DNA of 64,000 bases from Clostridia bacterium (GTDB lineage: Bacteria > Bacillota > Clostridia > Oscillospirales > CAG-272). Of the stretch, positions 1-8,986 are shown piece by piece (positions within the stretch are counted from its first letter, which is position 1; the number at the start of each line of letters is the position of its first letter). The stretch covers positions 1 through 64,000 of the forward strand of contig JAFYOX010000069.1 in the NCBI GenBank assembly GCA_017547755.1, read 5' to 3'. Both the position numbers and the translations under genes were made by a program. The notes beneath the pieces are model-generated. The model was not told where the DNA came from, did not search any database, and worked only from the letters and a program-made list of their open reading frames with translations.

Positions 1-2022
1 CAGCTCCTCGGCGCAGTTAAGGCAGTATTCCGCTCCTGGGACAACCCGAGAGCAAACGTATACCGTCGTGACAACGATATCCCGTACTCCTGGGGTACCG
101 CTGTAAACGTACAGGCAATGGCATTCGGTAACATGGGCGACGACTGCGGTACCGGTGTTGCGTTCACTCGTGACCCTGCAACCGGCGAAAAGAAGCTCAT
201 GGGTGAATTCCTCACCAACGCACAGGGCGAAGACGTTGTAGCAGGCGTTCGTACTCCCATGCCGATCGCTGAAATGGCTAACAAGTTCCCGGCTGCATTC
301 GAACAGTTCGTAAAGGTTTGCGAAATCCTCGAAAACCACTACCACGACATGCAGGACATGGAATTTACCGTTGAAAACGAAAAGCTCTACATGCTCCAGA
401 CCAGAAACGGTAAGAGAACCGCTCAGGCTGCTCTCCAGATCGCTGTTGACCTCGTTGCTGAAGGCCACAAGACCGAACAGGAAGCAGTTCTCATGATCGA
501 CCCCAGAAACCTCGACACTCTTCTCCACCCGCAGTTCGACGTAAAGGCTCTCAAGGCTGCTAACGTAGCTGGTAAGGGTCTCGGCGCATCTCCCGGTGCA
601 GCTTGCGGTAAGTGCGTATTCTCTGCAGAAGACGCTAAGGAATGGGCAGCTCGCGGCGAAAAGGTAGTTCTCGTTCGTCTCGAAACCTCTCCCGAAGACA
701 TCGAAGGTATGAAGGCAGCTCAGGGTATCCTCACCGTTCGCGGCGGTATGACCTCTCACGCAGCAGTTGTTGCTCGTGGTATGGGTAAGTGCTGCGTATC
801 CGGCTGCGGCGAAATCAAGATGGACGAAGAAAACAAGAAGTTCGAACTCGCTGGTAAGACCTACAACGAAGGCGACTTCATCTCCATCGACGGTTCCACC
901 GGTAAGATCTACGACGGCATCATCAAGACTGTTGACGCTGAAATCTCCGGCAACTTCGGCACCATCATGGGCTGGGCTGACAAGTATCGTACCCTCAAGG
1001 TTCGTACCAACGCAGATACTCCCACCGACGCTAAGAAGGCTCGCGAACTCGGCGCAGAAGGTATCGGTCTCTGCCGTACCGAACACATGTTCTTCGGCGA
1101 AGGCAGAATCGACGCATTCCGCGAAATGATCTGCTCCGAAACCGTTGAAGAACGCGAAGTAGCTCTCGCTAAGATCCTTCCCATGCAGCAGGCTGACTTC
1201 GAAGCTCTCTACGAAGCTCTCGAAGGTACTCCCGTTTGCATCCGTTTCCTTGACCCGCCGCTCCACGAATTCGTTCCCACCGAAGAAGCTGACATCGCTG
1301 CTCTCGCTGCTGCTCAGGGCAAGTCTGTTGAAACCATCAAGGCTATCATCGCTTCTCTCCACGAATTCAACCCGATGATGGGTCACCGTGGCTGCCGTCT
1401 TGCTGTTACCTATCCGGAAATCGCAAAGATGCAGACCGCTGCTGTTATCCGCGCTGCTATCAACGTTCAGAAGAACCACGCTGACTGGAACGTTAAGCCG
1501 GAAATCATGATCCCGCTCGTAGGCGACGTTAAGGAACTTAAGTTCGTTAAGGCCGTTGTAGTTGCAACCGCAGACGCTGAAATCGCAGCTGCTGGTGTTG
1601 AACTCGAATACGAAGTTGGTACCATGATCGAAATCCCGCGTGCATGCCTCACCGCAGACGAAATCGCTGCAAACGCTGACTTCTTCTGCTTCGGCACCAA
1701 CGACCTTACTCAGATGACCTACGGCTTCTCCCGTGACGACGCTGGTAAGTTCCTGAACGCATACTACGATACCAAGATCTTCGAAAACGATCCCTTTGCT
1801 AAGCTCGACCAGACCGGTGTTGGCAAGCTGATGAACATGGCTCTTACCCTTGGTAAGCCTGTAAATCCGAACCTCCACGTAGGTATCTGCGGCGAACATG
1901 GCGGCGACCCGACCTCTGTTGAATTCTGCCACAAGATCGGTCTCGACTATGTATCCTGCTCTCCCTTCCGTGTGCCGATCGCTCGCCTTGCGGCTGCTCA
2001 GGCTGCTATCTCCAACAAGTAA
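1..2022 (+). CDS. ppdK: Pyruvate, phosphate dikinase (5' truncated by window)
   Basis: Interconverts pyruvate + ATP + Pi with phosphoenolpyruvate + AMP + PPi in the cytosol, a usual glycolytic/gluconeogenic step in anaerobes. The frame is open from base 1 (codons before the first internal ATG read LGAVKAVFRSWDNPRA), so the true start is outside the window. About 673 residues are present, against roughly 870-880 for the family. Seen: the phosphohistidine motif GGMTSHAAVVARGMG (catalytic His codon at 757), the PEP-domain motifs GIGLCRTEHMFF and FGTNDLTQMTYG, and the C-terminal catalytic Cys in HVGICGEHGG. Codons are strongly biased (GGT, GCT, AAC, GAA, CGT), as in a highly expressed gene. A perfect terminator follows. 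Confidence 0.97.
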   Translation, partial: QLLGAVKAVFRSWDNPRANVYRRDNDIPYSWGTAVNVQAMAFGNMGDDCGTGVAFTRDPATGEKKLMGEFLTNAQGEDVVAGVRTPMPIAEMANKFPAAFEQFVKVCEILENHYHDMQDMEFTVENEKLYMLQTRNGKRTAQAALQIAVDLVAEGHKTEQEAVLMIDPRNLDTLLHPQFDVKALKAANVAGKGLGASPGAACGKCVFSAEDAKEWAARGEKVVLVRLETSPEDIEGMKAAQGILTVRGGMTSHAAVVARGMGKCCVSGCGEIKMDEENKKFELAGKTYNEGDFISIDGSTGKIYDGIIKTVDAEISGNFGTIMGWADKYRTLKVRTNADTPTDAKKARELGAEGIGLCRTEHMFFGEGRIDAFREMICSETVEEREVALAKILPMQQADFEALYEALEGTPVCIRFLDPPLHEFVPTEEADIAALAAAQGKSVETIKAIIASLHEFNPMMGHRGCRLAVTYPEIAKMQTAAVIRAAINVQKNHADWNVKPEIMIPLVGDVKELKFVKAVVVATADAEIAAAGVELEYEVGTMIEIPRACLTADEIAANADFFCFGTNDLTQMTYGFSRDDAGKFLNAYYDTKIFENDPFAKLDQTGVGKLMNMALTLGKPVNPNLHVGICGEHGGDPTSVEFCHKIGLDYVSCSPFRVPIARLAAAQAAISNK

Positions 2023-2103
2023 TTTCAAGTCGATATTCCGGGCAAAGCCGCTTCCTTTGGGAGCGGCACGGATGTCCGGCTGATGACATGATTTATAGAA
2101 AAT

Positions 2104-2135
2104 GCCCCTGCATCGTACGATGCAGGGGCGTTTTT
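2104..2135. terminator. Bidirectional intrinsic terminator between ppdK and the DUF554 gene
   Basis: A perfect 26-bp palindrome (GCCCCTGCATCG, central TA, then its complement) is followed by TTTTT on the plus strand. On the minus strand it is followed by ATTTTCT. It lies between convergent genes and can serve both. A second hairpin without a T-run (GCCGCT...AGCGGC) lies at about 2047-2067. Confidence 0.9.
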
Positions 2136-2137
2136 GC

Positions 2138-2851
2138 TTATGCAAAGATCTGTCCGAGTTTTTCAAACAGGGGAAGGAGATTATAGATCACCGGCGCGAA
2201 CACGATCGCAGGAAGAAAATCCGCAACCTTGATTTTTGTGATCCCCATCAGGTTGGTACCGATCATGATGATCAGCAGGGAACCGGCACAGGTCATTTCA
2301 TTGACGGCACCCGTACTCATGAGCGGCGAGAGCAGTCCGGCAAGCAGAACGAGTCCGCCCTGGATGACAAATACCGAGACCGAGGACAGAAGGACTCCCA
2401 CGCCCAGACTGGAGGCGAGCATCATGGAGGACACCAGGTCCAGCATGGCTTTGGTGATGAGGACGGAATTGTCGCCCGTCAGCCCTGCCTGAATGGAGCC
2501 GGTCACCGTCATGGAGCCGACGCAGAATAAGAGGGTCGCCGAGACAAGTCCTTCCGCAAGCGAGACGTTTTCGCCGGATTTCCTGAACCGTGCTTCGATT
2601 TTTCCCGCAAACGCGTTGATGGCGCCGTCGATGTTCAGAAGCGTTCCGACAATGGCACCGAGCACGACCGAAGCGATCAGGATCAGTACATTTTCTCCGC
2701 AGAGGCTGCCGGAAATGCCGATGTACAGCGTACAGGCACCGAGCCCGGTCATGGCGGCACTGCTGACTCTTTCGGGGATCCCCTTTTTGAACAGCAGGCC
2801 GATGCACGAGCCGAAGATTACGGTAATAACATTAACAATAACCCCAAACAT
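2138..2851 (-). CDS. DUF554 family integral membrane protein
   Basis: A 237-residue, very hydrophobic protein. It opens with MFGVIVNVITVIFGSCIGLL and has about six or seven membrane segments with Gly-rich helices (IVGTLLNIDGAINAF; LLIIMIGTNLMGITKIKVADFLPAIVFAPV). This matches the DUF554 (YdfK-like) family, whose function is unknown; transport has been suggested for the family but nothing here proves it. It is the last gene of the co-directional aromatic block, 20 bp after aroF, and may be expressed with it. Assignment is from sequence pattern only. Confidence 0.8.
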   Translation of the reverse strand: MFGVIVNVITVIFGSCIGLLFKKGIPERVSSAAMTGLGACTLYIGISGSLCGENVLILIASVVLGAIVGTLLNIDGAINAFAGKIEARFRKSGENVSLAEGLVSATLLFCVGSMTVTGSIQAGLTGDNSVLITKAMLDLVSSMMLASSLGVGVLLSSVSVFVIQGGLVLLAGLLSPLMSTGAVNEMTCAGSLLIIMIGTNLMGITKIKVADFLPAIVFAPVIYNLLPLFEKLGQIFA

Positions 2852-2871
2852 ACGATATTTCTCCGGAGGTC

Positions 2872-3900
2872 TTACAGGATGTCTGCAAGATCATAGATCA
2901 GCTTTTCGGTCTTTTCCCAGCCGAGACACGGATCGGTGATGGACTTGCCGTAGACGCCTTCTTCCGGCTTCTGGGTGCCGTCTTCGAGGTAGCTTTCGAT
3001 CATGAGACCTTTCACGAGCTTCTTGACGGCCGCGGAATGACGGCAGGAGTGCAGAACTTCCTTGGCGATACGGGGCTGTTCCATCCACTTTTTGCCGGAG
3101 TTTGCGTGGTTGGTGTCCACGATCACCGTGGGATTGGACAGACCGGACGTTTCGTAGATTTCCGCGAGATGGATGAGGTCTTCGTAGTGATAGTTCGGCA
3201 TCGACTGCCCGTGCTTGTTGACATAGCCTCGCAGAATGGCGTGGGCAAGCGGGTTGCCGTGGCTTTCCACTTCCCAGCCGCGGTAGATGAAGGTGTGCGC
3301 GTGCTGTGCGGCGGTGATGGAGTTCATCATAACGGAGATGTCGCCGGCCGTCGGATTCTTCATGCCGACCGGGATGTCCAGACCGCTGGCGGTCAGACGA
3401 TGCTTCTGGTTTTCCACCGATCTTGCACCGATCGCAACGTAACCGAGCAGGTCGGAGAGGTAACGGTAATTTTCCGGGTACAGCATTTCGTCCGCGCAGG
3501 TGAAGCCGGTTTCGGCGATGGCACGGATGTGCAGATTGCGGATGGCGATGAGACCGCCCAGCATATCGGAACCCTTGCTCGGGTCGGGCTGATGGAGCAT
3601 TCCCTTGTAGCCGTCGCCGGTCGTTCTGGGCTTGTTGGTGTAGATGCGGGGGATGATGTACAGCTTGTCGGAAACCTTTTCCTGAACGGTTCTCAGACGG
3701 GAGATGTAATCGATCACACTGTCGTCATGGTCGGCGGAGCAGGGACCGATGATCAGGATGAAACGGTCGTCTCTGCCTTCGAAAATCGCTTTGATCTCTT
3801 CCGCACGGCGTTCCACGACTGCATCCAGTCCGGATGTGAGGGGAAACTGTGCTTTGATGTCCTGCGGAATGGGTAATTTACGTTTGAAATCCATATTCAT
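2872..3900 (-). CDS. aroF: 3-deoxy-7-phosphoheptulonate (DAHP) synthase, type I
   Basis: Condenses phosphoenolpyruvate and erythrose 4-phosphate to DAHP, the first step of the shikimate pathway. The 342-residue length is normal for the AroF/G/H class. Seen: the active-site stretches IIGPCSADHD, PRIYTNKPRTTGDGYKG, GARSVENQ, GMKNPTAGD and the metal-site motif VDTNHANSGK. The ATG is preceded by AGGAGGACAACACCC, a strong ribosome site. It lies 34 bp after aroA in the block. Sequence alone does not show which aromatic amino acid inhibits it; aroF is used as a generic symbol. Confidence 0.95.
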   Translation of the reverse strand: MNMDFKRKLPIPQDIKAQFPLTSGLDAVVERRAEEIKAIFEGRDDRFILIIGPCSADHDDSVIDYISRLRTVQEKVSDKLYIIPRIYTNKPRTTGDGYKGMLHQPDPSKGSDMLGGLIAIRNLHIRAIAETGFTCADEMLYPENYRYLSDLLGYVAIGARSVENQKHRLTASGLDIPVGMKNPTAGDISVMMNSITAAQHAHTFIYRGWEVESHGNPLAHAILRGYVNKHGQSMPNYHYEDLIHLAEIYETSGLSNPTVIVDTNHANSGKKWMEQPRIAKEVLHSCRHSAAVKKLVKGLMIESYLEDGTQKPEEGVYGKSITDPCLGWEKTEKLIYDLADIL

Positions 3901-3934
3901 GGGTGTTGTCCTCCTGATTTTGGGAAACGGCGCC

Positions 3935-5140
3935 TTACCGGATGGTCACTTCTGCGCCGAGTTGTTTCAGATCTTCAAAAAATCCGGGATAGCTTTTCCG
4001 TACTGCATGTGTGTCATCCACGGAGCCGCCGGTTTGTGAAAGAATAACCGACAGTGCCATGACGATCCGGTGATCGTTGTGACCGCTTAACGGAAGGGAA
4101 GTGCACCGCAGCTCCTGCTTCGGTACGGTGATGGTATTGTCGCCGAAGAGCAGACCGCCGCCGAGTTTTGCAAGTTCTGCGTGCATTGCCGCACCGCGGT
4201 CGCTTTCCTTTGCCTTGAGACGATCCGTTCCCGTGAAGACCGCGCCGTTTTTCATGGCGGCGAGGGCGAAGAGAACGGGACCGAGGTCAGGGCAGTCGGA
4301 AATATCCAGCGTGGGAGTGCCGGCGGAAATTTTTCGGAAATAGTCGGCATAGACCCGGTCGCCCTGCAGGCTGTCCGGATTCAGATTGCCGATGGTGACG
4401 TCCGAACCGATGTGATTGAACGCATCGAGGAACGCCGCGTTGGAATAATCGCCTTCGATCCTGCCGGAGAAGGCGTGCATCGGGGATCGCCGTACGGAAA
4501 GTGTATATTCCCCGGTGAAGGATACGTCCGCGCCGAACGATCGGAGCGCCGAGATGGTCAGATCGATGTACGATCGGCTTTCGAACGGCGGAAGAATTTC
4601 GACGGAAGCGTCGTCTCCCAGCAGGACGAGCGCGAAGAGGAGCCCCGTGATGAACTGACTGCTGATGTCTCCGCGGAGCCGGTACGTTCCGCTTTTCAGG
4701 TTGCCGCAGACGGTCACGGAATTGCTTCCTTTCAGGAAATCGAAGCCGTTTTCGCGGCAGAGGTCTTCGTAAACGCCGAGCGGACGTTCGAAAAGCCGTT
4801 CACTGCCGCGCAGAGTGACGGGTTTTCCAAAACACAGTGCCAGCGGCAGGAAGAAGCGGAGGGTGCTTCCGCTTTCCCGGCATTCGAGAACGGACGCATT
4901 TTCCGGCTTCATAAATCCGGCGGGATCGACGGTCACACGATCGCCGTCCGCGGAGATTTCTGCGCCGAGGGAACGCAGACAATCGATGCTCGCCAGAATA
5001 TCTTCGCTGTAATCCACGCCGGACAGCGTGCATACCTGCCCGGACAGCGCCGCCCCGATGAGGTAGCGGTGCGCCATGCTTTTGGACGGCGGCGCGTCGA
5101 TGGTTCCGCGCAATTTACAGGGCTGAAAGGTCGCCGTCAT
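3935..5140 (-). CDS. aroA: 3-phosphoshikimate 1-carboxyvinyltransferase (EPSP synthase)
   Basis: Transfers the enolpyruvyl group of PEP to shikimate 3-phosphate. The protein (401 residues) begins MTATFQPCKLRGTIDAPPSK and carries SMAHRYLIGAALSG, ESGSTLRFFLPLAL, the catalytic segment SDCPDLGPVLFALAA and the C-terminal GHNDHRIVMALSV. The start was set at 5140, not at an in-frame ATG nine codons upstream, because GAGGA lies at the right distance before 5140 and the N-terminus then fits the family. It overlaps the end of aroQ by 26 bp, which suggests translational coupling. Confidence 0.95.
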   Translation of the reverse strand: MTATFQPCKLRGTIDAPPSKSMAHRYLIGAALSGQVCTLSGVDYSEDILASIDCLRSLGAEISADGDRVTVDPAGFMKPENASVLECRESGSTLRFFLPLALCFGKPVTLRGSERLFERPLGVYEDLCRENGFDFLKGSNSVTVCGNLKSGTYRLRGDISSQFITGLLFALVLLGDDASVEILPPFESRSYIDLTISALRSFGADVSFTGEYTLSVRRSPMHAFSGRIEGDYSNAAFLDAFNHIGSDVTIGNLNPDSLQGDRVYADYFRKISAGTPTLDISDCPDLGPVLFALAAMKNGAVFTGTDRLKAKESDRGAAMHAELAKLGGGLLFGDNTITVPKQELRCTSLPLSGHNDHRIVMALSVILSQTGGSVDDTHAVRKSYPGFFEDLKQLGAEVTIR

Positions 5141-5570
5141 GTCCGTATTCCTCAGATAAGAAATCAATGGCTTCGAGATATCCGTCGGTTCCGTGACCGG
5201 TGATGGTCTTCACGCAGGCAAGGCGGATATAACTGATCTGCCGGAAGTCCTCGCGTTCCTCCACTTTCGAGATATGTACTTCCACGGTGGGGATGTTCAC
5301 GGATTTTACCGCGTCCAGAAGGGCGATGCTGGTATGCGTGTACGCCCCGGGATTGATGACGATCCCGTCGGCGGTACCGTAGGCTTCCTGGATCTTGTCG
5401 ACGAGATCGCCTTCGTGATTGGACTGGTACAGCGTGACGCCGATTCCTTTTTCCTCACAGTGGTTCTGGATTTTTTTCACAAGGTCGGCGTAAGTTTCTC
5501 TGCCGTAATGAGCCGGTTCCCGGATCCCGAGCATATTCAGATTCGGGCCGTTGATAACAAGAATTTTCAT
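5115..5570 (-). CDS. aroQ: 3-dehydroquinate dehydratase, type II
   Basis: Dehydrates 3-dehydroquinate to 3-dehydroshikimate with the dodecameric type II (AroQ) fold. The 151-residue length is typical. Seen: INGPNLNMLGIREP at the N-terminus, the Tyr-bearing loop HYGRETYADL, INPGAYTHTSIALLDAV, and EVHISKVEEREDFRQ with the catalytic His region. The usual HxSN reads HISK here, a mild variation. The C-terminus includes GHGTDGYLEAI. It sits between the aroE-aroK fusion (32 bp upstream) and aroA (26-bp overlap). Confidence 0.95.
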   Translation of the reverse strand: MKILVINGPNLNMLGIREPAHYGRETYADLVKKIQNHCEEKGIGVTLYQSNHEGDLVDKIQEAYGTADGIVINPGAYTHTSIALLDAVKSVNIPTVEVHISKVEEREDFRQISYIRLACVKTITGHGTDGYLEAIDFLSEEYGHDGDLSAL

Positions 5571-5602
5571 GATTTTATATCCTCTCCGTTTGTTCGGATG
5601 CG

Positions 5603-6838
5603 TCAGATGCCTGCGGACAGAATGTATTCCGCTTCCGCTTCGGGCGTTTCCATGTCGGGAACGATGACATCCGCGGTGGAACGGTAAATTTCCATCCGTT
5701 CGGCGTACAGTTTCGCCAGTTTTTCGTAGGTATCGGACAGCGGACGGTCGTCCGTTGCCTGAAGACGGCTGAGATCCGCGTTGAGGAAGAAGATCCTGCC
5801 GTTCCGCCTGAGACAGCGGACGTTTTCCGGACGGAGGATCGCGCCGCCGCCCGTGGAAATGATGCGGCAGCTTTCCGCGGACACATCCCGGATCACTTCG
5901 GATTCCAGATCGCGGAAGTATGTTTCACCCCGTTCGGCGATCAGCTCTTTGATGGTACAGCCGCAGCGCTTTTCGATTTCCGCGTCGGTGTCGACGAATT
6001 CGAATCCGTCGAGGTTCAGCAGTCTGCCGACCGTGCTTTTTCCGCTTCCGGGCATGCCCGTCAGGACGATGTTTTCCTTGGCGGCGAAAACGGAGGCAAA
6101 TACCCGATCCGCCGCTTCCTTTTCGATCGTTGTGTCAAGGAATTTTTCCACGGCAACGACCGCCTGCATGACCAGCATGAACAGACCGCCTTCGGCTCTG
6201 ACGCCGCGTTCTCTTGCGTCCAGAACGAGATTGGTGCAGAGAGGGTTGTAAACCGCGTCGATCACGCCTTCAAGCTTCGCAAACGATGCAATATCGATCG
6301 GTCTGGATTCACAGTCGGGATACATTCCGGCCGGGGTGGTGTTGATGATGATCTGTGCGTCCGCGTGAAGCGCGACCGCATCCGTGTAGTCGATGAATTC
6401 GTCCGTTTTCCGGCGGCTGACGGTCAGGATTTGGGACGCGCCCATGTCCGCCGCGACCACGCGCGCCGTTTTGCTCGTGCCGCCCGTTCCGAGGACGAGC
6501 ACTTTTTTTCCGTTCAGGTCAAGTCCGACCCGTTCGATCAGCGCCTTCATGCCGTAATAGTCGGTGTTGTAGCCGTACAGTTTTCCGTCATGATTGACGA
6601 TGGTGTTGACCGCGCCGATGCGCTGTGCAATGCCGCTGACCGAATCAAGATAGGAAATGACCGTCTGCTTGTAGGGGATCGTGACATTGATCGCCGCAAA
6701 TTCCTTCTTTTCAAAGAAAGCGGGGATCTCTTCTTCGGTCAGTTCGATCAGCTCGTATTCATAGTCGGCAAGTTCCGCGTGGATCTCTTTCGAGAAGCTG
6801 TGCGTCAGTTTTTTGCCGATGCATCCGTATTTTTTCAT
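5603..6838 (-). CDS. aroE-aroK: Bifunctional shikimate dehydrogenase / shikimate kinase fusion
   Basis: One 411-residue chain with two consecutive pathway enzymes. Residues 1 to about 250 are AroE: the shikimate site HSFSKEIH, catalytic Lys in NVTIPYKQTV, GYNTDYYGMKAL, and the nucleotide-binding GTGGTSKTARVVAADMGA. Residues from about 255 on are AroK: Walker A GMPGSGKSTVG, DTDAEIE, GETYFRDLESEV and the STGGGAI loop. Both sets of key motifs are intact, so both reductase (3-dehydroshikimate to shikimate) and kinase (shikimate to shikimate 3-phosphate) activities are expected. There is no start codon with a ribosome site at the junction. It begins 1 bp after aroC ends. Confidence 0.93.
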   Translation of the reverse strand: MKKYGCIGKKLTHSFSKEIHAELADYEYELIELTEEEIPAFFEKKEFAAINVTIPYKQTVISYLDSVSGIAQRIGAVNTIVNHDGKLYGYNTDYYGMKALIERVGLDLNGKKVLVLGTGGTSKTARVVAADMGASQILTVSRRKTDEFIDYTDAVALHADAQIIINTTPAGMYPDCESRPIDIASFAKLEGVIDAVYNPLCTNLVLDARERGVRAEGGLFMLVMQAVVAVEKFLDTTIEKEAADRVFASVFAAKENIVLTGMPGSGKSTVGRLLNLDGFEFVDTDAEIEKRCGCTIKELIAERGETYFRDLESEVIRDVSAESCRIISTGGGAILRPENVRCLRRNGRIFFLNADLSRLQATDDRPLSDTYEKLAKLYAERMEIYRSTADVIVPDMETPEAEAEYILSAGI

Positions 6839-6839
6839 C

Positions 6840-7949
6840 TTATTTTTCTCCCGAAGACGCCGTCTTCAGCCAGTCCGTGCCGAACCGCATTGCCAGCGCG
6901 TCGCACAGGACGATGGCGGATGCCGCATCCTGCACGATCCTTGCTCTGTGAACGATGGCGGGGTCGTGTCTGCCCTTCGGTTCCAGAACTGTTTCGGTCA
7001 GACTCCGGAAATCGATGGTATCCTGTGCCTTGAAAATGGTCGGCGTCGGCTTGATGGCGGTGCGGAAGACGATGGGCATACCGTTGGTGATGCCGCCGCC
7101 CAGACCGCCGTTGTTGTTCGTGACGGTGACGACGTTTCCGTCTTTGATCCGCATCGGATCGTTTGCCGCACTGCCGCGCAGATCGGCAATGGCGAATCCC
7201 GCGCCGAATTCAATGCCCTTAACGGCGGGAATGGCGAACATCATGTGCGAAAGCATGCTTTCCACGGTATCGAACCACGGTTCGCCCACTCCTGCGGGCA
7301 TCCCGACGATGGCCGTTTCCAGAATTCCGCCGACGCTGTCGCCTTCGGCTGCCGCCGCAAGGATCGCTTCGCGCATATTTTCGCCGCGCTCTTCATCGAG
7401 CACCGCGAAGGTTTTTTCGTTCAGTTCCCGGATGTCTGCATCCAGATTCTCAAACTCCCGGTCCGGGATTCCCGCGCACCGTTTGACGTGGGTACCGATC
7501 CGGATCCCTTTTTGTTCCAGCGCGTACTTGCAGACCGCACCTGCGGCAACGAGTGCCGCCGTGATCCGTCCGCTGAAATGTCCGCCGCCGCGGGAATCCT
7601 GATACCCGTGGTACTTGCATTCGGCGGTGTAGTCCGCGTGAGAGGGACGTGCGACCGTTTTCATCCGGGAATAATCGCCGCTCTGCACGTTTTCGTTCGG
7701 GATGAGAATGGTCAGCGGCGTTCCCGTGGTTCTGCCGCCGACCGCGCCGCTGACGATTCTGAATTCGTCCTTTTCCTTGCGCGGCGTCGATATTTTTCCG
7801 TCCGGACGGCGGAGAGTCAGCATATGTGCGATGTATTCGCTGTTGATTTCAAGTCCCGGTGCCAGTCCGTCGAGGACGGCACCGATGTATTCTCCGTGGC
7901 TTTCCCCGAACAGGGTGACTGCCACGCTGTTTCCGAATGTGTTTTTCAT
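6840..7949 (-). CDS. aroC: Chorismate synthase
   Basis: Makes chorismate from EPSP using reduced FMN. The 369-residue length is normal. Seen: the N-terminal signature GESHGEYIGAVLDGLAPG, DYSRMKTVARPSHADYT, RGGGHFSGRITAALVAAGA, VTNNNGGLGGGITNGMPI and the C-terminal KGRHDPAIVHRARIVQDA. Four bases separate it from aroB upstream and one from the aroE-aroK fusion downstream, so it is inside a tight operon. Confidence 0.97.
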   Translation of the reverse strand: MKNTFGNSVAVTLFGESHGEYIGAVLDGLAPGLEINSEYIAHMLTLRRPDGKISTPRKEKDEFRIVSGAVGGRTTGTPLTILIPNENVQSGDYSRMKTVARPSHADYTAECKYHGYQDSRGGGHFSGRITAALVAAGAVCKYALEQKGIRIGTHVKRCAGIPDREFENLDADIRELNEKTFAVLDEERGENMREAILAAAAEGDSVGGILETAIVGMPAGVGEPWFDTVESMLSHMMFAIPAVKGIEFGAGFAIADLRGSAANDPMRIKDGNVVTVTNNNGGLGGGITNGMPIVFRTAIKPTPTIFKAQDTIDFRSLTETVLEPKGRHDPAIVHRARIVQDAASAIVLCDALAMRFGTDWLKTASSGEK

Positions 7950-7953
7950 TCCG

Positions 7954-8976
7954 TTAATCCTTCAACCCTTCCAGAGCCTTCTTTGCCGCTTCGATGACGT
8001 CAAGACATTTCATCGTGCGCAGTTCGAAACATCCGGGTTCGCTGACGAGCGTGACGGTGACGGTATCGCCGTCCGCTTTTTTGTCGTGGAATGCCGCATC
8101 GGTGACGGCGTCCCAGTCGTACTGCAGGACCCGGTAAAGTCCGCATTTTTTCAGGACGTCAATGACGCGCGGACGGATGTTTTCGCCGCACATCGGGATC
8201 ATGCCGAGCGCGACGCATTCGCCGTGATAGAGTTCGCTCATGCCCTCGCTGCTTTCGATTCCGTGACCGACGGTGTGACCGAAATTGAGGATTTTCCGGA
8301 GCCCGGTTTCCTTTTCGTCCTGTTCGACCACGTTTTTCTTGATGTTCAGCGAACGGATGATGATTTCGTCGAGATTTTTTTCGATATCGCCGGTTTCAAA
8401 AAGTTCGAACAGCTCCCGGTCGGAGGTCAGGGACATTTTGACGGCTTCCGCAAGTCCGTTGGAGATCTGGCGCGGCGGAAGCGTTTTCAGAAGATCGGGG
8501 TCGATCAGTACCTTTTTCGGCTGATAGAACGCGCCGACGATGTTTTTGACGTTTCCGAAATTGATTGCGGTTTTTCCGCCGATCGAGGAATCGATCTGGG
8601 AGAGCAGGGTCGTGGGGATGTTGTAGAAATCGATGCCCCGCATGTAAGCGGATGCAGCGAATCCGGAAAGGTCGCCGACCACACCGCCGCCGACCGCGAC
8701 GACGCAGTCTTTTCTGGAGAATCCGTGATCCAGCATGGTCTGGAGCAGTTTTCCGAAGCCGTCCAGACTCTTGGAGGCTTCTCCGCTTTCCACGGTGCAG
8801 ACGATGCCGTTTCTGCACTGCGCGGCGACCGTTTCCGCGTATTCCGCCGGAACACCCGAGTCGGTGACCACGAGGACCCGGCGGTTCAGGTTCAGATGCT
8901 GACCGGCGGAGGAAAGGATCCCCCGCTGTACGAGGATATCGTAGCTGTCCCCGCCCAAATTCATGTGAATTGTCAT
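7954..8976 (-). CDS. aroB: 3-dehydroquinate synthase
   Basis: Cyclises DAHP to 3-dehydroquinate using NAD+ and a divalent metal. The 340 residues carry the NAD-binding VAVGGGVVGDLSGFAASAY, the phosphate/substrate stretch PTTLLSQIDSSIGGKTAIN, the metal ligand region GLAEAVKMSL, and the His ligands in ILNFGHTVGHGIES and ELYHGECVALGM. It lies 10 bp after pheA and 4 bp before aroC. It is the second enzyme of the pathway and the second gene of the operon. Confidence 0.97.
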   Translation of the reverse strand: MTIHMNLGGDSYDILVQRGILSSAGQHLNLNRRVLVVTDSGVPAEYAETVAAQCRNGIVCTVESGEASKSLDGFGKLLQTMLDHGFSRKDCVVAVGGGVVGDLSGFAASAYMRGIDFYNIPTTLLSQIDSSIGGKTAINFGNVKNIVGAFYQPKKVLIDPDLLKTLPPRQISNGLAEAVKMSLTSDRELFELFETGDIEKNLDEIIIRSLNIKKNVVEQDEKETGLRKILNFGHTVGHGIESSEGMSELYHGECVALGMIPMCGENIRPRVIDVLKKCGLYRVLQYDWDAVTDAAFHDKKADGDTVTVTLVSEPGCFELRTMKCLDVIEAAKKALEGLKD

Positions 8977-8986
8977 GTTCGTTTCC

